A DNA stretch of 64,000 nucleotides from Ananas comosus (Eukaryota > Streptophyta > Magnoliopsida > Poales > Bromeliaceae), in the NCBI RefSeq assembly GCF_001540865.1, contig NC_033621.1:21464963-21528962 (forward strand), written 5' to 3'. The notes under the pieces were generated by a model. It was given only the letters and a program-made list of their open reading frames with translations. It was not told where the DNA came from and made no database searches. Of the stretch, positions 55,921 to 64,000 are shown piece after piece. How positions within the stretch are numbered: the stretch's first letter is position 1; each line of letters starts with the position of its first letter. Both the position numbers and the translations under genes were made by a program.

Positions 55921-56138
55921 AGAGTCCAGCTACTATACTCTTATGAATATAAACTCTTCTGTACTTATAAATTTTTGGTCGTTAGATTTACCATTTTGAT
56001 CATTTCTACTTATTATTAGATTATATTATTCTACCAACCACCTACTCAACCCTAGGAGACCAGCACATACCTCCATTTAACCGTCGAAAACTTATAAGTA
56101 TAAAGAAATTTATACTAATAAGAGTATAGTAGCCCTAG
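55921..56138. mobile_element. MITE of the 34045 family at the 3' end of the AP-4 sigma locus
   Basis: The inverted ends AGTCCAGCTACTATACTCTT and AAGAGTATAGTAGCCCTAG pair; the middle has CTAGGAGACCAGCAC. The open frame from the last AP-4 sigma exon runs into this element and stops inside it. Confidence 0.6.
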
Positions 56139-56709
56139 CCATATTATTATTATTGACGATAAAGAGAGGAGCAAGGATACACCCATAAAGAGCAAAGCAG
56201 CTTTGTCCATGAGCTGAATTGGTGCAAGTATGTCCGACTTACTTGTTTCGAAGATGCAGCCATTCATCACCATCTCCTCCAGCATGAAATGCATCTTATC
56301 AAGATTGAACATGATTTTGAGATAGTTTAGAAAGAAAGAGGAATCAGGTTAGATCCGAACATGAAAAATAGAAGGGCAAAAGAAGGGCATTTCGTTTGAT
56401 CTTGGACCGAAAGAACGGAGTTGTCGAGAAACTCACCACATTTCTGTAATGTCGATCCATGGTCTCCACATAGATATGTATGAACTCCAAAATCGCTAGC
56501 TCATTCTAAGCTCATTCTAAGAATTTCAACAACAACAAAAAAAAAAGAACGAAAAGGAAAGCAACTCTAATAGCAATTATTTGTAAATAAGCTGCCATAC
56601 AATTTGATCATACAAGAAGAGCGAGCTATAATACAACACTAATTAATTTAACTTTGACAACTAGAGAAGCCGTCAACCAAATCTTTATATATGTATGTAT
56701 ATATATAGA

Positions 56710-57098
56710 GAGAGAGAATTGAGCTGGAATACTATCGATGGCAAACGGATTCCATTGCGACCGATTTGTTTTCGATGATCGAGCCTCCAAATCGACGATC
56801 GACACCGTTGAACATGATCTATACTACTTGAAGCATCTAGAAATCAAATTTCATACTTTTGTAAAGTATATGAAAAAAGTGCTTGGTACTATCGCTAGCA
56901 TAGTAGCCGAACTCTCTATATATATAGAACTAGGCTATTATACTATTAATAATACTAAGTCATTGGTGCTATTAGGTTTTCGGTCCTTGGATGAAGAAAT
57001 ATGCGATTAGGATGATAGTGAAAATGGTCAAAGAGGTAGATCTAACGGCGGAAAACTCGATAACACTAAGCGCTTGGTACTATCGACAGTATAGAAGT

Positions 57099-57100
<2 letters not shown>
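56710..57100. mobile_element. Mosaic of two MITE families next to (CT)n
   Basis: 56715-56850 is the left half of the 35939-36480 family. At about 56876 it switches to the right end of the 34045 family (GTGCTTGGTACTATCG...CATAGTAGCCG). A second, shortened 34045-type copy follows (56928-57100), then (CT)n at 57103-57140. It lies in an AP-4 sigma intron. Confidence 0.55.
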
Positions 57101-57142
<42 letters not shown>

Positions 57143-57149
57143 GCATGTA

Positions 57150-59010
57150 TGTATGCGCGCACACACACACGCTACAAAGCAAATATGTTTGGTAGATTTT
57201 CCTCACCTCTTGTTTCGTAGGAAGGACAATTTAGTAAATTAGATTAACAGTTTTATGAAATTTATGCCAAACTATTCATATGCCCTATCAATATATCAAT
57301 TTATAGCTATATCTAAATCTGTCTATACTGAATAGAAAGCAATATGTTTGATGAATTTTCCTAACCTCTTATTTGGTAAGAAAGGCAATTTAATAAAATT
57401 AACTTTAAGTATTATAAAATTTATTTCAAACACTTCATATACCCCCTCTTCAATAAATTAAATTTGCATATTAAGTAAGAAAATATAATCTTTAAACTTT
57501 TTCATAGACTCTAATAAATATAATTAAGAGAATCCTAAAGTTAAACTTTTTTCATATACTTTACAAATAAATATAATTTATGTAAATCAAAATTTACCTT
57601 TGTGACCTTTCATATATTCTATTGATAAATACAAACATTTTCACATTAAATAAACTTATTTTAAAACTTCTCGCGCACTTTTCATATCAAATTAGGGGTG
57701 ATCAACAGTATGTTTGGTTTGTGATTTTTTTAAAAACCGAATTAAAATGAATAATTGAACCGAACTGCCAAAAGAATTCAGTTAGTTCGGTTCGGCTGAA
57801 ATTCTCTAATTATTTAATTAGAGATTGAGATTAATATATCTATTGGATTTAAAAATTAATTTATTTGGTTTTTTCAGTTTTCAACCTCCAAAAAGCGAAC
57901 TGAACTAAATTATATTTAAAATCGATCAGACCAACTGAAATGGGTCATTTTGGTTCAATAACTTAATTTAAACCAAAGAGTATTCACCCTATATTAAGTA
58001 ATTTCTTTTATGAAATATAAACATATGTTACAAATTATCTTTGATTTAACTAGAATAAAATGACTGAAATAATACAAAAAAGCTATGAAAATTAAATTAC
58101 GTGATCCATAATTTATATTATGGTTTATGGATTATAAAGCATGTCACCAGTATGCCGTATAAACAATAGATTTATTAACTTTCTTTATTAATTATTCCCG
58201 TGCAACATATAATCTTATAACTAAATAAACTGAAATATACTACAAAAAAATTAGCACATAGAAAGACTAGTAATTTTTATAAAACATGAAAAAGACAGCA
58301 TTGTGGAGTGTTGTGCAATATGAAAGAGAATATGCTTGCTCCAAGATTGTTAACGCAGGTTTGTTTGGTAAGGAAATAATTCTTGCACTTTGAGAAGTGC
58401 TGTTCTAAACCTAGATAGGTTGAGAATGAAGAGATGCCCAATCATATTCTCTTTCATTCCCTTGAGCTTTTATTTGACTTAAAAGTTTTCAACCAGACAA
58501 CCATAAGAGCAGATAGTGAGTAAGACAGTCAAATCCAATCACGCATCTTAGCGAAGGATGTTAACATCTAAGTAGCACACTAGTGTAAGCGACTTAATGA
58601 ATCTTGGTCATGTCATCCAAAACACTGAGATGTTCAACTATAAAAACTCATGTCAGCCTTCCATAACTAGCTGCATTTCTTACAATTGCAGTCCAACTAA
58701 ATCATCTCACAGAAAAACTTCATTTTTATTAGAGACTTTTAATTAAATAAAAAAGCAGCATACACCAATGTCACTGATGTCACTGATGGCACAAATAGAT
58801 CAGGGCATAGCTAAAGTTATAATATGTTAGATGCTCAATGTCCAAATAAAGTTCTGTCAGCTATAACCACAATAAAACTAGTTCACGAATCTAGGATAAG
58901 AGAATCATCTTAAGTTTGTCAAGTTTGTGAGGACCATGGTTCATTGTGTTAGATAATTAATAGGAAAAAATACCAACAAGAAGTGCGCTAAAGAGAATAG
59001 AATGATGTAC
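57150..59010. other. AP-4 sigma intron 2
   Basis: Sequence between exons 56505 and 59011. It is AT-rich, with TAATTTATGAAATTTAT-type repeats at 57250-57480. No other gene seen. Confidence 0.5.
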
Positions 59011-59568
59011 CTCATCATCGTCAACCGAGACTACAAAAAAAGCAAAGAATAGCACCTGTACACTATTTTATAGTTCCGATGCTCGACAAAAGAACACTGC
59101 ATTTCAAAACAGATATAAAATTCAATGAAAATGAGAGGAAAAATAATACATACAATACATCAGTAAATTGGTGCCAGTGAATGCATTGAAATGCCAATGC
59201 GCAGTTCATTCAAAATTATCAAAACCACCATTGTGTGGCATTATAGACCATAGCACGTATTCCATCACCATGAGAAGCTAAAATAATTATGACAGGTAGT
59301 TTAATGATAACAAATACACAAATAGCTATTTGTGAGATATGCACCGCAGATAGTGGATGTAATGGGTTGCATATCAAACATTGAATGATCAAACACAAAA
59401 TGAGAATGGATGAGCAATCGTAAGTATAAGAACACAAGCAGGCATATGGCAATAAACTACTAGGATAACATCATAAGAAAGTTTGTACATTCGATTGAAA
59501 CACACAACTCAAGTAACCATCTGTCCTGTTATTTCCTAGTAACAAGCCATCATGCATGCTCACAGTAA

Positions 59569-59599
<31 letters not shown>

Positions 59600-60269
59600 G
59601 AGAGAATTTGCAGATATTTGCACAATCATTGCAAAACAAATTAGCGTTGATAGTATAATTAGAATCAACATTTATATCCACAAATTAGCACCAGTCGAAA
59701 TGCCTTACGGAAACATCTAGCAGTTGATACATGAATTGATAACTTGCATGCCTACAAAATTTCAAGAATTAATGGCAAACTGGGATATTCAATAGAATTT
59801 TGCAACCATATTTGCTAAAAACAGATAGCGATATGAATTGGATTTAGATACAACGACAGATTCAACCTGCATTCTCCACAGATATGAATATGAATTCTAG
59901 TATTCATTTTTCAAGCATCAATTACATTTTATACCCAAAAATAAAAGGTAATCAAAATGTGCATGATGTTTTTGTGCTTACTCTTTATTTTCTATAAATA
60001 TTTCATCCACTAGCAAAGCCTAATTATGATTAAAGAACAAGATTGAAGAGATGATGTGCAATAAAAATTAAACAAGAAAAGGGTGAGATTGAGGCAATCG
60101 CTGCTACAATCCGCAATCCAATTACGACCAATTCGATCATATTCGGCAATAAAATTCGCTAAAAGAGAACTCTACCGTAGAACACTCATCGCAAACCCTA
60201 GAAATGAAGCGGCGCACCAAAAAACACGATTCGAACACGAAAAACAGTGGGGTAAAAACGGAAATTCGA

Positions 60270-60420
60270 GGGTCATCACGGATCAAACACGTGATCGGGA
60301 TCAAGAAACCCTAGGATTGAAGCAACCGCACAAGATTTTAACACGAAAATTCGGGGGCGATCTCGGATCAAACAATTGTTGATCGGGATCAAGAAATTTG
60401 AGTGGAGGCAGAGATGCAGA
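60270..60420. repeat. Short tandem-like repeat in AP-4 sigma intron 1
   Basis: GGATCAAACA...GATCGGGATCAAGAAA occurs at about 60279-60307 and 60365-60396, and GGATCAAACGACCTGTTGATCGG overlaps the exon 1 donor at about 60424. The exon-1 end thus shares sequence with repeats in its own intron. Confidence 0.5.
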
Positions 60421-61255
60421 GATGGATCAAACGACCTGTTGATCGGTGCGTGCGAAGCATTTGCGTTGGATCTCGCCCTCGAGGGCGTGGCGCTCGTGGA
60501 TGGTGAAGTGTTCGTAGTATTGCGCCAACCGCGTTTGCCCCTGCTTGTTCACAAGCAACACGAAACGAATCCCATCGATATGCTCTCTCTCACTCTCTCT
60601 CGTTGGCGACTGTTTGTTGCTTTATATATGATAAGAAAAGGTGAAAATGTATAAGAACCCCTCAGCTATACGTATTTTCAAAAGCGGCTCTCAACTAGTT
60701 TCATATGTATCCCTACAAAATTTAAAAATTACGAACTTACCGTTAGTTGACTGTTGAATTGGGAATTTGAGATGAAGATGTGAGTAGTATTTGTCTGTTA
60801 CTTAATATGGATACGAGCAAGAATAATAAAATAGTATGCTATGTATCAGATAAAATTATGAGAAACTTCACAAAATAGTGCGAATAATATATTTGATTTA
60901 AGGGCAAATTTCAAATTGTCTCCCTGTGATGTGGCTCATTTTTATTTTATCATTTTGTGGTGCAAAAAATATCACTTTGCTCTCTGTATGATTTAGCTTA
61001 TGTTTACTTTGTCATCTTGTAGTTTAAAAAATTTTATTTTACCCTCTTGCAGTTTAGCATGTTTTTCACTCGGCCACCCTATTGTTTTTTTTTTTAAATT
61101 TTCACTTAGTCACATATTTCATGTAGAATTTTTTGGTAAAATAAAAAATAAACAACATGGGCTACGTAAAAGTTTTTGAACCAAGGAGTAGCAAATTGAA
61201 GAAAAGCTAAACCACAGCAGTGCAATTTGAAGTTTACACAATTTTTTTTGGCATC

Positions 61256-61258
<3 letters not shown>

Positions 61259-61299
<41 letters not shown>
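61259..61299. repeat. (AG)20 microsatellite
   Basis: Pure AG repeat about 240 bases beyond the ABCB stop codon, probably in or near its 3' UTR. Similar tracts occur at 59571-59605 and 57103-57140. Confidence 0.85.
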
Positions 61300-61302
<3 letters not shown>

Positions 61303-61540
61303 AGTACTTCAAATTCATGTGTCTCTTCCTTCTTGGACATTTCTGCTAAATTTTCTACATTAGATCATAAAAAAGAGTCCATCAACTGGTTCTCCATATA
61401 GTTTTCATTACATGCACTCATAATAAAACGATATCTTAATCAAAATGCATGCATACCTGCTCAGCCCAATGAGGTGGTACATCTAATTACATGGCATATT
61501 TTTGGGTCACAACAAACACACGCTCTTCATACAAAGGAGC

Positions 61541-63915
61541 CTATTTTTGTAGAGTTGCTAAGTTATAGAAGGGCCCCTTCTTGTTCATGAGCTGTGCATA
61601 AGTCCCCTGCTCTACCACCCTCCCTTCGCCGACAAACGCGATCGAGTCGAGACCTTTTATTGTGTTCATGCGGTGGGCCACCACGACGGTCGTCCTCCCG
61701 ACCATGATCCGGTCCAAGGCCTCCTGCACGGCGCGCTCCGACTGCACGTCGAGCGCGCTTGTCGCCTCGTCCAGCAGCAGTATTGTCGGATTCCTTATGA
61801 TCGCCCTCGCGATCGCAATCCTTTGCTTTTGCCCCCCCGACAGCTGTATTCCACGCTCACCGCAATCGGTACCGTAACCGTCTTTTAAAGACCTACGCAA
61901 AATTGTCGAGCACAATTTCTCCGAATGAACTCCTAGTCTTATGCGATTTAAATTCAAATTTTGAGTTTGGCAACGTTCTTGTGACGATAAGAGAAACGTG
62001 AAACTTACGATATGAATTCGTGAGCGTTGGCGGCCTTTGCGGCTTCGACGATCTCGTTCTCGGTGGCTTCGGGCTTGCCGAAGGCGATGTTGTCGCGAAC
62101 GCTGCCCGAAAAGATCACTGGTTCTTGGCTGACAAGCGCGGTGAAGCCGCGATACCAAATGATGTCCAGTTCCCTCACATCTACGCTGTCTATGCGAACA
62201 ACCCCGCGGTCGACGTCGTAGAACCGTTGGATCAAGCCGACGACGGTCGACTTACCACAACCGCTGCGCCCGACTAGCCCCACGCTCGTGCCGGCCTTAA
62301 CTTCTAAGTTGAACTCGCGCAAGACGAGACACTGTGGCCGGCTCGGGTACGCGAAATCGACCTTTTTGATCTCTATTCTGCCTTGAATTCTCCTCTGCAA
62401 TGTAGTTTTCTCACTTAGATGATCAACCTGCATAATGATCACACGTAGTAGGTAAAATTACGTATATATTCCTACAAAAGAGTTTATTTGCTCAACCATA
62501 CTCTGAAATTTCAAAAAGTTCGCATACGAAAATTCAAATTTTACAGGATATATACAAGCTTTTGAATTTAAACACTCTGATGAATATTTGAAGCGGACGG
62601 ATATATATATAGAGAGAGAGAGGCTTACTTGAGAAGATCTCGGAGTCATTGTTTGCCGATCAAGCACCTCGAAGATGGCGGCGACCGCGTTCGTCCCCTT
62701 CGCGAGATCCGAGGTCATGCTGCCGGCTTCGGCAATCAACTTTCCAGTACTCACCAGAATGAAGAAAGTCTTGAACACATCACCTGCTGAAATCTGACCT
62801 GACTGGGCCAACTTCCCCCCATACCAGAAATCCAGAGCCCAGGTCAGGAACGACAGGCACGGCGAGAAGCCCGTGGCCACCCCCGCTGCCCACGCCATCC
62901 TCCTCGCGGGTTTCAATGGCTTCTCCTGGGCTTCCTCGAAAAGCCGAAGCACTTCCGCCGAGCACCCAAATGACGTGACCATCCGGTGGTTCCGAACCGC
63001 TTCGATCGCAATCTGAGTGCTCTTATGTTGAGCTCGGGCTAGGTCATGCGACGCGTTCGATAGGACAATCTTTTTCAAGTAGTGGAATACGACTGTAGAC
63101 GGTTGGACCGCGATCATGACTAGGGCGAGCTTCCACGCCACAGCTAAGCCCATCGTGACCGCAACGGCCACTCCGGACGCCGTTTGGACGAGAAGAGAGA
63201 TTCGATCAGCTACAAGAGTCTTAACAAGGGAGGCCTCATTGCTTAGCCTGGAGCACAATGCGGCGCTCGAATTGGGCTCTTCGTCGAACCAAGCCGGCTC
63301 AAATGTGAGGATCTTTTCGAGGACCCGGACTCGGATCCTTCGAGTCAGGTGCTCTCCCATGTACGCGAAATTGTAATGCTGCAGCAGGTTCACGACGAAG
63401 GAGATGACAGAGAGGGAGGAGAATATCAATGCGTATCGCCGGATAACCGCGGCCATCTCATCGTGGTCCTTGAGGAAGAACGCGGCGATCATGCCACCAA
63501 TCGTGAAGGCGTAGATCGGCTGTAAGGAGCCATACACGACGGCCGCGGTGCCACCGATAAGAGCTTGTTTCCACTCCCGGGAATTCATTGCGAGGAGCCG
63601 AGAGAAAGAAGGCGGGGAGTGAGAGATGGGCTTGTCGGGCCTTCGTTCGTCAGAAAGGGCCGACCCCGGGAAGGATATTGGGCTCGATTTGGTTACGCTG
63701 GGCCGTCCCGCGCTGCTCCGTGCCGCCGAAGAAGGCCAGAAAGGCTCGGAATCTTGATCGACTGAGCTCGACACTTTCTGCAGCTTGGCTAACCGCGAGT
63801 ACTGGCTGTTCCTGGCGAGGAGTTCGTCGTGCATGCCGACCTCAACGATCGTGCCACTGTCGATGACAGCGATCTGATCGGCGTTCTTTACAGTCGAAAG
63901 CTTGTGAGCTACCAC
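61541..63915 (-). CDS. ABCB-family (P-glycoprotein-like) full-size transporter, C-terminal half, partial
   Basis: Three exons on the minus strand: 63915-62629, 62427-62009 and 61892-61541, in phase to the stop (about 685 residues). The gene continues past the right edge; 63916-64000 is intron. The visible protein starts at the first-NBD switch histidine ([13 protein letters not shown]). A Ser/Pro-rich linker follows, then a second six-helix membrane domain, then a complete second nucleotide-binding domain: Walker [11 protein letters not shown]-loop ALVSQEP, signature LSGGQKQR, Walker [13 protein letters not shown], switch VVVAHR. The layout matches plant ABCB15/multidrug-resistance type exporters, in which auxin or metabolite transport is reported for some members. 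The substrate here is unknown. A GA microsatellite lies in the intron next to the 62629 donor. Exon GC is clearly higher than in neighbouring DNA, as usual for monocot coding sequence. Confidence 0.92.
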
Positions 63916-64000
63916 CTGATCGAAAACCAACAAATTTGAATGCGAGTGGTCCTCAATTTTTCGAAGTTTCTGATTTGTTACTAACTTTTAAACTGTTACA

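Larger units (their letters stand above)
56150..60575 (-). pseudogene. AP4S1: AP-4 adaptor complex sigma subunit locus, frame and splice lesions
   Basis: Recognisable exons on the minus strand: 60575-60436 (GIRFVLLVNKQGQTRLAQYYEH... to RTDQQ), 59096-59011 (CSFVEHRNYKIVYR...VSVDDDE), 56505-56437 (NELAILEFIH...VETMDRHYRNV), and about 56300-56150 ([20 protein letters not shown]...PIQLMDK). Together they cover the roughly 143-residue AP-4 sigma chain, which builds the small core of the trans-Golgi AP-4 coat. Three faults are visible. The ATG at 60575 is one base out of frame with GIRFVL. A run of seven T on the gene strand in exon 2 shifts the frame and creates TAG before VSVDDDE. No AG acceptor precedes exon 4. 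The last frame then runs past LMDK into a miniature transposon, which supplies the stop. One-base indels could be assembly errors; the missing acceptor is harder to explain that way. Confidence 0.72.

Noticed and set aside
63116..63866. Plus-strand frames across the ABCB exon.
   Set aside because: Shadows of a GC-rich coding exon on the minus strand.

Overview
The window is ordinary nuclear DNA of a flowering plant, most likely a monocot. I suspect pineapple (Ananas) or a relative from the overall texture, but I could not test that. The evidence is intron-rich genes with clean GT/AG junctions, plant-only families (KC1-type potassium channel, type II PI4-kinase gamma, full-size ABCB transporter), AT-rich intergenic DNA, long TA/CT/GT microsatellites and dense miniature transposons. 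Three single N bases (879, 14302, 28636) are collapsed assembly gaps.

Layout: (1) 2703-12854, + strand, a 13-exon Shaker-like K+ channel subunit of the KAT3/KC1 type. (2) 15328-17860, + strand, SYS1, a small Golgi membrane protein. (3) 20635-22824, - strand, phosphatidylinositol 4-kinase gamma with two ubiquitin-like domains and a 5' UTR intron. (4) about 28637-40822, + strand, PP2A regulatory subunit B (B55); its first exon abuts an N and lacks a start codon. (5) 43379-48675, + strand, protein arginine methyltransferase PRMT1 with an 11-nt micro-exon. (6) about 56150-60575, - strand, an AP-4 adaptor sigma locus whose frame is broken twice and whose last intron has lost its acceptor AG. (7) 61541 to the right edge, - strand, the C-terminal half of an ABCB (P-glycoprotein) transporter. 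I assembled the genes by hand from splice sites; the exon phases sum to whole codons except in the AP-4 sigma locus. The genes are mostly unrelated housekeeping functions and do not form a cluster or pathway.

Introns and spacers are full of non-autonomous DNA transposons. Several are defined to the base by target-site duplications: Mutator-like elements with 9-bp duplications (396-749, 5619-5987, 10689-11101, 26704-27265, 39240-39757, 49817-51594, 51746-53043), hAT-like elements with 8-bp duplications (39934-40276, 46139-46456), a Tourist-like element with a TTA duplication (3351-3698), a tRNA-type SINE with a 16-bp duplication (7117-7260), and a 154-bp element at 12968-13121 with a 5-bp duplication that carries a snRNA-type USE plus TATA box. 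Three Mutator-like elements share reiterated GGTGAA...TTCACC palindromes, and one of them holds a decayed plant-mobile-domain-like reading frame.

I found no CRISPR array, operon, phage or rRNA/tRNA gene, and no clearly new biochemical system. The points most worth a second look are the palindrome-array Mutator family, the foldback element at 51746-53043, the USE/TATA mini-element behind the channel gene, the broken AP-4 sigma locus, and the chimeric-looking first exon of the PP2A-B gene.
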